From assembly GCA_030267215.1 (NCBI GenBank), contig JAJDJP010000004.1:1-64000 (forward strand): a stretch of 64,000 nucleotides of DNA, written 5' to 3'. The DNA comes from Ruminococcaceae bacterium OttesenSCG-928-A16 (GTDB lineage Bacteria; Bacillota; Clostridia; Oscillospirales; Ruminococcaceae). Numbering within the stretch: the stretch's first letter is position 1; every line of letters begins with the position of its first letter. Both the position numbers and the translations under genes were made by a program. The notes beneath the pieces are model-generated. The model was not told the DNA's origin. It saw only the letters and a list, made by a program, of their open reading frames with translations, and did no database searches. Positions 45,495 through 51,975 of this stretch are shown one piece after another.

Positions 45495-46235
45495 TTAAAA
45501 ATCCTTGCAAATTACACCGCGCATCTTTTCTTTTGGTTTCATATCTTTTGTAAAATATTTTAATCCATATTCTGACACATTTCCATTCACCTTGTATAAG
45601 TGCTTAGCGAAGGCGTATGAGTAGCATGGTGTTATGTGTCCATACCGATTCGGTTCAAGCCCGTTTCGCAACGATGATGTTAAAACATCTACAACCTGCA
45701 ATAGTTCTAAATCGCCAGCCGTTCGACTCTTTATTTTTTGAATGGTGGTTTTATCGATGCTGTTATGAGGATGATTTAATAATTTTTCAATGTATTCTAT
45801 CAAATTCTTATCCTTTGTGGTACCCCTGCTCGATAGAACAATATCTGCGCACATGCCATTTTTTGCGAGAAAATTTGACGCTCTCTCAAGCAAATACCTG
45901 CACATGTAGTTGTACAAAATATCGTTATTTGACACCCCCTTTGTGGAACCTTGCATCAGAGACATGTCTATTTTGTCAGTGTCGATTAAAACATTAATAT
46001 ATGTAAAGTTTTTGCTGGATATTGCTCCAGCTATAAACCTTCTTTTGTCAAAATCTCTGATATTTTTCCAATGGATGATTTTCATATTTAAAACTGATTT
46101 AATTTTTCTCATTTCTCGAACAAGGTCTTTTTCTTCTTCCGATGTAACAATTAGTGCAGTAAGTATAAACCATTTTGTTCCTTTTCGGCACCCCAAGTCT
46201 CCCGATTCGTCTATATATATCATCGCATTAGCCAT
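45495..46235 (-). CDS. DUF3800 domain protein, copy a
   Basis: About 246 residues. MIYIDESGDLGCRKGTKWFILTALIV is the signature start of DUF3800, with the acidic pair of an RNase H-like fold. ADIVLSSRGTTKDKNLIEYIEKLL and DLELLQVVDVLTSSLRNGLEPNRYG (the conserved Q-x-x-D) follow. No activity is established for the family. It stands between int and the ImmA-like gene, a usual cargo position, and has a structured RNA at its 3' side. ATG 46235 follows GGAGGGCAGGA. Base composition is more AT-rich than in the host genes. Confidence 0.82.
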   Translation of the reverse strand: MANAMIYIDESGDLGCRKGTKWFILTALIVTSEEEKDLVREMRKIKSVLNMKIIHWKNIRDFDKRRFIAGAISSKNFTYINVLIDTDKIDMSLMQGSTKGVSNNDILYNYMCRYLLERASNFLAKNGMCADIVLSSRGTTKDKNLIEYIEKLLNHPHNSIDKTTIQKIKSRTAGDLELLQVVDVLTSSLRNGLEPNRYGHITPCYSYAFAKHLYKVNGNVSEYGLKYFTKDMKPKEKMRGVICKDF

Positions 46236-46299
46236 TCCTGCCCTCCACTGACCAAAACACATATTTTAAAATCGTTATAACGCTATTAAATGGCGGTCG

Positions 46300-46371
46300 A
46301 TAATCGCCCAAAGTAATCTGCAGCTGTTCTGTATTTCCTCCCTGTTAGCGCAGGGGGGATTTTTTTATTTG
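46300..46371 (+). ncRNA. Candidate small RNA A' (relative of small RNA A)
   Basis: AGCTGTTCTGT (46323-46333) followed by a terminator, CCTCCCTG/CAGGGGGG, then a T7 run (46338-46367). Both parts match small RNA A at 45183-45229. Upstream is GGCG-N9-CGCC (46292-46308). The 5' end and promoter are not clear. It lies between the DUF3800 gene start and the end of the ImmA-like gene, on the opposite strand to both. Confidence 0.4.
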
Positions 46372-46385
46372 TATGCAAAGCGGGT

Positions 46386-46838
46386 TTACCACTCATTAAT
46401 CAGCTTTAAATCCTTGTACCTCTCCCGCCTATCCATCCTATCGCTCAACATGCTCTCCAAATCAACCGCAATGGCAGCTAAATCGCCTAGCATACCATCT
46501 AGCCTATCGGTAGCATTGTCCTCTATAGGTGTAGATTGCGGCGGTAATGCAGGCCATTCTATTGGCGGTAGGGGCAAGCCTGTTTTGCTTACCTGCTTTA
46601 TCTCGTCGGCCAGCAACCCTTCTGTTTTGGCTTCGCCCTCAATAGCAGCTATGGGGCGCTCTAGTTGCTCATAGTGGCCGCTTATAATGTGGCGCACCTC
46701 GTGGTTGTAGGCTTCTATTTGTTGCTCGACAGATAGATTACTGTTGATAAAAACAGCATAATCCCCATCTGGCAATAGCCGTACCTGCCCTTTATTGCTT
46801 ACCGGTAAATTAATTATATATGTAAATATTTCGTTCAT
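46386..46838 (-). CDS. ImmA/IrrE-like metallopeptidase
   Basis: The 150-residue protein has YNHEVRHIISGHY around residue 45, an HExxH zinc site in the setting usual for small phage ImmA/IrrE proteins (INSNLSVEQQIEAYNHEVRH). Such proteins cleave or activate the CI-type repressor during induction. It normally sits next to the repressor. Here a DUF3800 gene and an RNA, in opposite orientation, separate them. The C-terminal half is acidic and helical. Confidence 0.7.
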   Translation of the reverse strand: MNEIFTYIINLPVSNKGQVRLLPDGDYAVFINSNLSVEQQIEAYNHEVRHIISGHYEQLERPIAAIEGEAKTEGLLADEIKQVSKTGLPLPPIEWPALPPQSTPIEDNATDRLDGMLGDLAAIAVDLESMLSDRMDRRERYKDLKLINEW

Positions 46839-46850
46839 TAATAACCCCTA

Positions 46851-46880
46851 TTGTAATAATTTGCCGTTATATAGTATAAT
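46851..46880 (+). promoter_or_regulatory. Promoter of DUF3800 copy b
   Basis: TTGTAA (46851-46856), 18 bases, TATAAT (46875-46880). The ATG of the gene is only 14 bases after the -10 box, so the mRNA would be nearly leaderless. Confidence 0.55.
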
Positions 46881-46893
46881 AGCCGTATAAACT

Positions 46894-47601
46894 ATGGTGG
46901 TGAATGACTTGCAGTATTTATATTTCTTTTTTGATGATTCCGGTTGCCTGCATACAAATGAGGAAAGCGGCTGGTTTGTATATGCGGGGTACACCTTTAT
47001 GAATAAAGATGACTTAGACATTGCGAAGAGAAGGTATATTGGAGCAATGAAAAAAATACGGAAAGAAACTGGAAGAGACAACGAACTTAAATCTTTTGGG
47101 TTGAGCAATAAACACAGGCGTTCCTTGTACAATGTGCTTAGGCCGTACGATACCCTGTCCGTATCAGTTGACATAGGCAGAATGTACCCTCACGTTATGC
47201 AAGACAAGAAATCCATATGTCGATTTAAAGATTATGCTTTAAAGAGAATAATCAAACTCCAAGTGCAAAGTCTTGTGGCACAAAAAAAGATTTTAGCAAA
47301 CCAACCGATTACAATGTATGTTTATATTGATGAGCAACTAACTGCCAGCAACGGATATTATGGGCTTAAAGAATCCATACAAGAAGAACTTTGCTATGGT
47401 ATCTTTAATCATGACTACGGAACCCAGTATCCGCCGGTTCTGCGTAGTTCCCTTGAAATCAACCTGCATTTCTGCGATTCAAAATATAATTATCTAATAC
47501 AAGCAAGTGATATTGTCGCCAACCGAATATGGACATCTTATAGAATCAACAAGCCCGAACTGCGCAAAATATCAAACCACACAGGGTTGACATTGCCTTG
47601 A
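46894..47601 (+). CDS. DUF3800 domain protein, copy b
   Basis: The 235-residue protein opens with LYFFFDDSGCLHTNEESGWFVYAGYTFM, the DUF3800 start with D-D-S-G in place of D-E-S-G. NELKSFGLSNKHRRSLYNVL, TMYVYIDEQ and the closing YNYLIQASDIVANRIWTSYR (Q-A-S-D) match the family order. It is clearly diverged from copy a, so the two were probably acquired separately. No SD precedes ATG 46894; TTG 46909 behind GGTGGTG is an alternative. A strong promoter for a small RNA overlaps its stop codon. Confidence 0.78.
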   Translation: MVVNDLQYLYFFFDDSGCLHTNEESGWFVYAGYTFMNKDDLDIAKRRYIGAMKKIRKETGRDNELKSFGLSNKHRRSLYNVLRPYDTLSVSVDIGRMYPHVMQDKKSICRFKDYALKRIIKLQVQSLVAQKKILANQPITMYVYIDEQLTASNGYYGLKESIQEELCYGIFNHDYGTQYPPVLRSSLEINLHFCDSKYNYLIQASDIVANRIWTSYRINKPELRKISNHTGLTLP

Positions 47602-47616
47602 CTAATTTGGTATACT
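47587..47616 (+). promoter_or_regulatory. Promoter of small RNA C, overlapping the end of DUF3800 copy b
   Basis: TTGACA (47587-47592), 18 bases, TATACT (47611-47616) with TGG before it. The -35 box lies inside the last codons of the gene (stop 47599-47601). Confidence 0.65.
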
Positions 47617-47622
47617 TAAACC

Positions 47623-47735
47623 ACAGACAGTGATTGTACTGTATACGTCTGGTAATTGATGTGTAGCATTAAGCGTAATCTAAGTACGCCAATCCAGATG
47701 GGAATTAGCCGCCTTCGGGCGGCTTTTTCTTTTTA
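47623..47735 (+). ncRNA. Candidate structured small RNA C beside DUF3800 copy b (DUF3800-type RNA motif)
   Basis: About 110 bases between the promoter above and the terminator AGCCGCC-TTCG-GGCGGCT followed by TTTTCTTTTT (47707-47735). AGAC (47625-47628) pairs with GTCT (47646-47649) around CAGT/ACTG, GCGT (47673-47676) with ACGC (47686-47689), and TAATT (47653-47657) with AATTA (47703-47707). No ORF is present. The terminator tail overlaps the end of the repressor gene on the other strand. It shares no sequence with RNA B. Confidence 0.55.
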
Positions 47736-48155
47736 ATCATCGTCTGGTGGCATCATTCCACGACTTTTCATAAAAGCGTCTACGATTCGCACTGCTGTCT
47801 CGACTTCTTCCTTTGTAGCATCTTTAGTAAGTGAGAAAAACATACGCTTTTCTGGCCTATTGCGCAATTCCTCCAAATACTCATTCAGCTCGTCATCTTT
47901 TGAGATGGCGGGCTTTTCTTTTTGGTCTTCAATTAATTCTGATTTGGAAACGTGGAAGTAATCAGCCAAAGCCTGCACTTTATCCATGCGTGGGTATTTC
48001 TCTCCACGTGCCCAGCTTACGACAGTGGTATATGGAATATCTAAATCGGCAGAAACGTCTGGAATAGATTTGTTCTTCTTACCCATTAATCTATTCAAGT
48101 TCTCGGAGAATATTTGCTTTAGCACATCAGTATCTTTTGGTATATTCATTTTCAT
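47733..48155 (-). CDS. XRE-family CI-like repressor
   Basis: About 140 residues. The HTH occupies residues 10-65 (FSENLNRLMGKKNKSIPDVSADLDIPYTTVVSWARGEKYPRMDKVQALADYF). The C-terminal part is short and helical (KDATKEEVETAVRIVDAFMKSRGMM) and has no Ser-Lys protease domain. Induction would therefore rely on the ImmA-like peptidase. It diverges from the Cro-like gene across the operator region. ATG 48155 is the probable start; a second ATG lies two codons inside. Confidence 0.85.
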   Translation of the reverse strand: MKMNIPKDTDVLKQIFSENLNRLMGKKNKSIPDVSADLDIPYTTVVSWARGEKYPRMDKVQALADYFHVSKSELIEDQKEKPAISKDDELNEYLEELRNRPEKRMFFSLTKDATKEEVETAVRIVDAFMKSRGMMPPDDD

Positions 48156-48210
48156 CACCCATACCCATCATATACTTTTGGCGTCGCAAAATCAACAAAA
48201 TATGCAAAAT

Positions 48211-48254
48211 TCTACACTTTTAGTATTGACACAATACTTTAAGTGTAGTATCAT
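48211..48254. promoter_or_regulatory. Lysogeny operator and divergent promoter region
   Basis: CTACACTT (48212-48219) pairs with AAGTGTAG (48241-48248), and AGTATTG (48222-48228) with CAATACT (48232-48238), a nested palindrome. The Cro-side promoter TTGACA (48226-48231), 17 bases, TATCAT (48249-48254) runs straight through it. A further ATACTTAAAGTGTAG at 48484-48498, after the cro-like gene, looks like an extra operator. Confidence 0.65.
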
Positions 48255-48275
48255 AGGGTCAAGGAGGTGATAAAT

Positions 48276-48491
48276 GTGACCGCTGAATACCCACGTATCT
48301 CGCTTCGTGCAGCTCGTGTAAATGCAAAACTTGGGCAGAAAGAAGCTGCGAAAAAGCTTGGTATAAGCCTGTCTACGCTACAAAACTATGAAAGCGGAAA
48401 AACTTCTCCAGATGTTCACTTTCTTGAAACGCTTGAGAAGGTGTATTCCTTTCCGGCTCACAATATTTTTTTTGGCACAACAGATACTTAA
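48276..48491 (+). CDS. XRE-family Cro-like regulator
   Basis: The 71-residue protein is a single HTH domain: ISLRAARVNAKLGQKEAAKKLGISLSTLQNYESGKTSPDVHFLETLEKVY. The start is GTG 48276, nine bases after AAGGAGG. It diverges from the CI-like gene and overlaps an extra operator at its 3' end. It is presumably the lytic-switch antirepressor or early regulator. Confidence 0.82.
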   Translation: MTAEYPRISLRAARVNAKLGQKEAAKKLGISLSTLQNYESGKTSPDVHFLETLEKVYSFPAHNIFFGTTDT

Positions 48492-48534
48492 AGTGTAGAT
48501 TTGTACACATTCACCAAAAAAGGAGAGGCTACCA

Positions 48535-48651
48535 ATGCACCACTACATAACCAAATACCAAGAAAACGGCCAGCGATACGCCGAGGCATGGTTGCAGATT
48601 GATTTGTTCGGCAAAAGTTTCTGCTTTTGGCGTAAGAAAATAAAAATATAG
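48535..48651 (+). CDS. Small phage protein (38 residues)
   Basis: ATG 48535 follows AGGAGAGG. The product begins MHHYITKYQENGQRYAEAWL and ends FGKSFCFWRKKIKI. It is basic with an aromatic C-terminus. Small proteins ending this way are frequent after the cro gene in Clostridia prophages, as far as I recognise. The function is unknown. Confidence 0.55.
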   Translation: MHHYITKYQENGQRYAEAWLQIDLFGKSFCFWRKKIKI

Positions 48652-48680
48652 CCCCCTGCATAAGCAGGGAGCTAGTGCGG

Positions 48681-48848
48681 TTATTTTTTTACCCAGCCGC
48701 GATTGGGTTCTTGAGTTGGCGGCAACCTATCGCCGCTATCAATTTTAACTACGCGCGGGTTCGACACCTGCCCGCCACGAGGCCCTACTTCTACATAAGT
48801 TCCCGCGGGTTTGTTGTCCGTCCCTGGCTTAATTGGATTTTTAGACAT
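48681..48848 (-). CDS. YjzC-like small protein
   Basis: The 55-residue protein has the YjzC pattern: NPIKPGTDNKPAGTYVEVGP, then a strand, then DRLPPTQEPNRGWVKK. AGGTGA precedes ATG 48848. A promoter TTGAAT-N17-TAAAAT lies at 48940-48912 on the minus strand, with a perfect palindrome CACAATATATTGTG at 48948-48961 next to its -35 box. It stands alone and opposite to the early genes, so it may be expressed in the lysogen. No function is known. Confidence 0.65.
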   Translation of the reverse strand: MSKNPIKPGTDNKPAGTYVEVGPRGGQVSNPRVVKIDSGDRLPPTQEPNRGWVKK

Positions 48849-48911
48849 TTTTTCACCTGCTAACTGAAACGTAAATTGTACTGTGTGTTTTGAATGTACT
48901 GTTCCTATATT

Positions 48912-48961
48912 ATTTTACCATAACACAAAAAGAAATTCAACTAAAAGCACAATATATTGTG
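48912..48961 (-). promoter_or_regulatory. Promoter of the YjzC-like gene with flanking palindrome
   Basis: Minus strand TTGAAT (48940-48935), 17 bases, TAAAAT (48917-48912). The 14-bp palindrome CACAATATATTGTG at 48948-48961 is placed for an activator or repressor. Confidence 0.5.
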
Positions 48962-49049
48962 TAAAAGATTTGTTTTTTAGCTTAAATCACACTATATGTT
49001 GACCTAAGTAAACCCAAGTACATCTATAAACAAGAAAGGAGGCTTTACT

Positions 49050-49222
49050 TTGGGCACATTGTATACCACCCGTGAGGTTTCAGACCGCTACCGTGTACCG
49101 CTGCCAACTGTACAAAAGTGGATTAGGGAAAAAAGCTGCCAGCTATGCTCTTGGGCAAAGAATACCGCATAAAAGAAAGCGACCTGCTGGCTTTTGAGGA
49201 AGCACGCAAGACTGTGAAGTAA
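49050..49222 (+). pseudogene. Excisionase-like HTH_17 gene with a -1 frameshift at an A6G tract
   Basis: From TTG 49050 (GGAGG at 49038) the frame reads LYTTREVSDRYRVPLPTVQKWIREK and stops at 49170-49172. In the -1 frame the expected continuation KLPAMLLGKEYRIKESDLLAFEEARKTVK runs to TAA 49220-49222. The junction is AAAAAAG at 49132-49138. A one-base loss, a sequence error, or programmed -1 slippage on A-AAA-AAG would all explain it. The two parts together make a complete MerR/excisionase-like HTH of 57 residues. Confidence 0.7.
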
Positions 49223-49225
49223 AAA

Positions 49226-49246
49226 AGCCCCTCCGAAGAGGGGCGG
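49226..49246 (-). terminator. Terminator of the minus-strand lipoprotein gene
   Basis: GCCCCTC with GAGGGGC around CGAA. On the minus strand it is followed by TTTTTTAC. Confidence 0.75.
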
Positions 49247-49261
49247 ATAAACCAATAAGCA

Positions 49262-49792
49262 TTAAATGGTAATTGTAATTATTTCAGTGTCGAACAGAGT
49301 GTCCCAGCCATCGCTTTCAAAAACATGGAAAGTAAATTCAATATCTTTTATCTCTTCTGGCTTGATATCGTTTTCCTCCAAAGAGGAGCTGAAAATTGAA
49401 ATGGTGTCATTCGCCTTTTTACCGGCGGGGACATCGGCAGACATTGATGTATTCACAACAAAGCCGTTGATGGACAAATCTCTTACCTGCACAGTTATAG
49501 CTTTTTCGGTGTCATTCTCTACAAGCACCTTAACTTCTGGCCCTATAAAACCATCGGTGGCAATTCCCTTGTAAGTGATTTTAATTCCATCCTGTTCAAC
49601 CAGCACTTGGGTTGCGTCTACTTCCGCCACGCTGGCTACGGGTTCGCTTTCCACAGGCGTTGCCACGCTAGCAGCAGGTGCGGATTGAACAGGTTTGCTT
49701 TCCGGGGTTGGTTGTGGCGCTGGGCTTGCGCTGCAGGCTGCCATGGATAGAGCAAGTAGAGCTGATAATGCTGTGATTAGTGCCTTTTTCAT
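49262..49792 (-). CDS. Prophage-carried secreted lipoprotein
   Basis: The 176-residue protein has a signal peptide with lipobox (MKKALITALSALLALSMAAC), a Pro/Ser/Ala/Val linker and a beta-rich domain (GIKITYKGIATDGFIGPEVKVLVENDTEKAITVQVRDLSING) like extracellular immunoglobulin-like domains. It is monocistronic, with its own terminator, and runs against the early operon, the usual layout of a lysogenic-conversion gene. GGAGT precedes the start. A surface role such as superinfection exclusion is speculation. Confidence 0.7.
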   Translation of the reverse strand: MKKALITALSALLALSMAACSASPAPQPTPESKPVQSAPAASVATPVESEPVASVAEVDATQVLVEQDGIKITYKGIATDGFIGPEVKVLVENDTEKAITVQVRDLSINGFVVNTSMSADVPAGKKANDTISIFSSSLEENDIKPEEIKDIEFTFHVFESDGWDTLFDTEIITITI

Positions 49793-49935
49793 AATTTACT
49801 CCTTATTTTACCGCCTTAGCGGGATTTAACAGCCACTATATAATGCCACAAAAAGAAACAATTTGCAAATTTTATGAACGCTTTTATAACAATAAAAAAG
49901 CCCCCAGCAAAGCGGGGCGGGAAGGAAGAAAAAGA

Positions 49936-50133
49936 ATGGCACTTAAATATGATACCCGGCAATACCCGCCAACCTTGACACCGGACGAGGCCGCAGAACT
50001 TATGCGTATAAAGCCGACCCAAGTGAGGCAGTTGCTGCGCACCGGCAAATTAAAAGGCAAAAAACCCGGCGGAATTTGGTATATACCTAAAACCGAGGTG
50101 CTAGCCTACATAGGGCTAAGCGAACCCGCATAA
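49936..50133 (+). CDS. Helix-turn-helix (excisionase-type) protein
   Basis: The 65-residue protein reads LTPDEAAELMRIKPTQVRQLLRTGKLKGKKPGGIWYIPKTEVLAYIG, a MerR-like HTH_17 domain. GAAGGAAG precedes ATG 49936. It is a second excisionase-like protein close to the frameshifted one and may be the functional Xis. Confidence 0.75.
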   Translation: MALKYDTRQYPPTLTPDEAAELMRIKPTQVRQLLRTGKLKGKKPGGIWYIPKTEVLAYIGLSEPA

Positions 50134-50157
50134 ATAAAGAGATTAGGAAGGCATATT

Positions 50158-50451
50158 ATGACAAACAACAACCGTACCCCACCCGACCCAATAGAAAGCC
50201 CACTAATAGGCATATTGTCCATTGGCCTACTTATGATGTGTATTTTTGGTTTGCCAATATCCATGGCAGCGGGCGGTGCAACTGGGTTAATTATTACCGG
50301 CAGCATTACCTTGGTTTTAACCGTAGCATGGCTAGCGCAGCACACTAACATACTGGTTTTACTTGCTATGCTGCTGCACAAGTTAGACAAAAATAAAAAG
50401 CCCGCTGGTGCTGGAACACCAACGAGCAAACGGAACAAAGACCGCCTATAG
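50158..50451 (+). CDS. Small phage membrane protein
   Basis: The 97-residue protein has two hydrophobic segments, LIGILSIGLLMMCIFGLPIS and LIITGSITLVLTVAWLA, and a basic tail (KRNKDRL). No family is recognised. It belongs to the early operon. Confidence 0.55.
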   Translation: MTNNNRTPPDPIESPLIGILSIGLLMMCIFGLPISMAAGGATGLIITGSITLVLTVAWLAQHTNILVLLAMLLHKLDKNKKPAGAGTPTSKRNKDRL

Positions 50452-50487
50452 GTCTTTATTATATCACAATAATAAGGAGATACGCAA

Positions 50488-51207
50488 ATGGAAATCAAAA
50501 ACGGAAAACTTGTGGGCGTAAAGCCCGGAGATAAAATAGAGGGCTACCTCGACCTTAGGGGCACAGCCATTGCCAGCCTACCCGACAACCTAACCGTAGG
50601 CGGCTACCTCGACCTTAGGGGCACAGCCATTGCCAGCCTACCCGACAACCTAACCGTAGGCGGCTACCTCTACCTTGAGGGCACAGCCATTGCCAGCCTA
50701 CCCGACAACCTAACCGTGGGCGGCGGCCTCTACCTTAGGGGCACAGCCATTACCAGCCGAAAATGCAATAAGTTGGTTGATGGGCAATACAAGCCTAACC
50801 ATTATTTTTACGCAGATGGAATTTTAACCCACGTAAAAGGTAAAAAAACAATTGGCAAATACACCTTTTATACTGGCAAGATAAAAAACAAAAACGTTAT
50901 AACAGATGGTGAAATTTACGCCCATTGCAAAACATTTAAAGATGGCGTTAAGGCAATTGAGTGGAAATTAGCAGAAAACAGAGGGCAAGAACAATATAGC
51001 GGCATAGACCAAAACAAGCAAATACCATTAGGCGAGGCTTGTGCTATGTACCATGTTATCAGTGGCGCTTGCCAGCCCGGAATCGAACAATTTTTACAAG
51101 AAATGGAAAACCCAAAAGACAGTTACAGTGTAAACGAGATACTTGAATTAACCGCTAATGCTTATGGCGGCACAGCATTTGCAGAATTTTTTAATAAGGA
51201 GATGTAA
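50488..51207 (+). CDS. Leucine-rich-repeat-like protein with near-identical 20-residue repeats
   Basis: The 239-residue protein starts with almost four copies of a 20-residue repeat (YLDLRGTAIASLPDNLTVGG), similar in pattern to IpaH-type bacterial LRRs. The C-terminal 130 residues form a separate domain (FKDGVKAIEWKLAENRG, PLGEACAMYHVISGACQPG, NEILELTANAYGG) that I have seen in other phage proteins without a function. AAGGAGA precedes the start. The repeats are almost identical at DNA level. Confidence 0.65.
   Translation: MEIKNGKLVGVKPGDKIEGYLDLRGTAIASLPDNLTVGGYLDLRGTAIASLPDNLTVGGYLYLEGTAIASLPDNLTVGGGLYLRGTAITSRKCNKLVDGQYKPNHYFYADGILTHVKGKKTIGKYTFYTGKIKNKNVITDGEIYAHCKTFKDGVKAIEWKLAENRGQEQYSGIDQNKQIPLGEACAMYHVISGACQPGIEQFLQEMENPKDSYSVNEILELTANAYGGTAFAEFFNKEM
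50542..50760 (+). repeat. 60-bp tandem repeats coding the LRR-like units
   Basis: Units start at 50542, 50602, 50662 and 50722 (the last partial) and differ at only a few bases. They keep the reading frame, so copy number could change without breaking the protein. Confidence 0.9.
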
Positions 51208-51209
51208 AA

Positions 51210-51740
51210 ATGCTAGATAAAAACACTGCCCAAGTTGGGGATTATGCGATTTATAACAATTCGCGTGGGTACAATAATTTTCCCGCCGGCACGAAGGTGA
51301 AAATTAAGTATAACGACATGGGATGCACACCTTTCCACGTAGAAGCAGATGGCGAAATGAACTGGGTTGACGAAGACGAACTTGACCCGCTGCCCGTAAC
51401 CAACCCCATGCCAGAACTAAAAACAGGTATGGTGATTCAGTTTGCGAACGGCAGCTATTCGCAGGTGTTTATGGACACTTTGAAAGGGAACATCTTTTCG
51501 GGAGATGAATGTGGGTTCTTGTGTAGCTTTAACGCCGATGGGAAACATTTCATAAACCCTCTGGGAAACATTGTGAAAATATTCAAACCTGTCCACAATC
51601 AAGGCTACCGACAAGGGTTGCAAGACATGGAGAAAACCCTAATTTGGGAACACGAAGAGCCTACCCCAGCCAAAGAAATGACCGAAGCCGAAATTAGCGC
51701 AGCGCTGGGCTACAAGGTTAAGGTGGTTGCAGATGAATAA
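51210..51740 (+). CDS. Phage protein of unknown function
   Basis: The 176-residue protein has a first part like a small beta barrel (VGDYAIYNNSRGYNNFPAGTKVKIKY) and a second strand-rich part (LKTGMVIQFANGSYSQVFMDT). The acidic C-terminal helix, AKEMTEAEISAALGYKVKVVADE, resembles a tail often fused to small early phage proteins. It starts two bases after the LRR-like gene. Confidence 0.55.
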   Translation: MLDKNTAQVGDYAIYNNSRGYNNFPAGTKVKIKYNDMGCTPFHVEADGEMNWVDEDELDPLPVTNPMPELKTGMVIQFANGSYSQVFMDTLKGNIFSGDECGFLCSFNADGKHFINPLGNIVKIFKPVHNQGYRQGLQDMEKTLIWEHEEPTPAKEMTEAEISAALGYKVKVVADE

Positions 51741-51975
51741 CACATGCACCCGCAAACGCCCGTTGCGCAAGACTAGCAAACCCAAATACAAAGAGGGTAA
51801 CCGAAAGAAAAGCAAAACCCTGCACTTGCGCATGACGCCGGAGGACTACGACCAGTTTATGGCTGATTTAGACACGCTTAGCTACGCTGGCCCGCAAGAC
51901 TGGTTTGATACCTGTGTAGAAACGGCACACCGCGAGGCGGAGTATATAAGGTGGTGCGAAAATGCGCAAACATAG
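51733..51975 (+). CDS. Small basic phage protein
   Basis: The 80-residue protein starts with Arg/Lys-rich sequence (RKRPLRKTSKPKYKEGNRKKSK). LHLRMTPEDYDQFMADLDTLSYAGPQDWFDTC follows, a pattern like a ribbon-helix-helix or helical DNA-associated domain. It overlaps both neighbours (8 and 14 bases). The function is unknown. Confidence 0.55.
   Translation: MNNTCTRKRPLRKTSKPKYKEGNRKKSKTLHLRMTPEDYDQFMADLDTLSYAGPQDWFDTCVETAHREAEYIRWCENAQT

Noticed and set aside
48675..48863. Plus-strand frame opposite the YjzC-like gene
   Set aside because: The minus-strand product matches a known small family and has a promoter and ribosome-binding site; the plus frame has none.
50542..50760. CRISPR-like array
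   Set aside because: The repeats are directly contiguous, without spacers, and code for a protein in frame.
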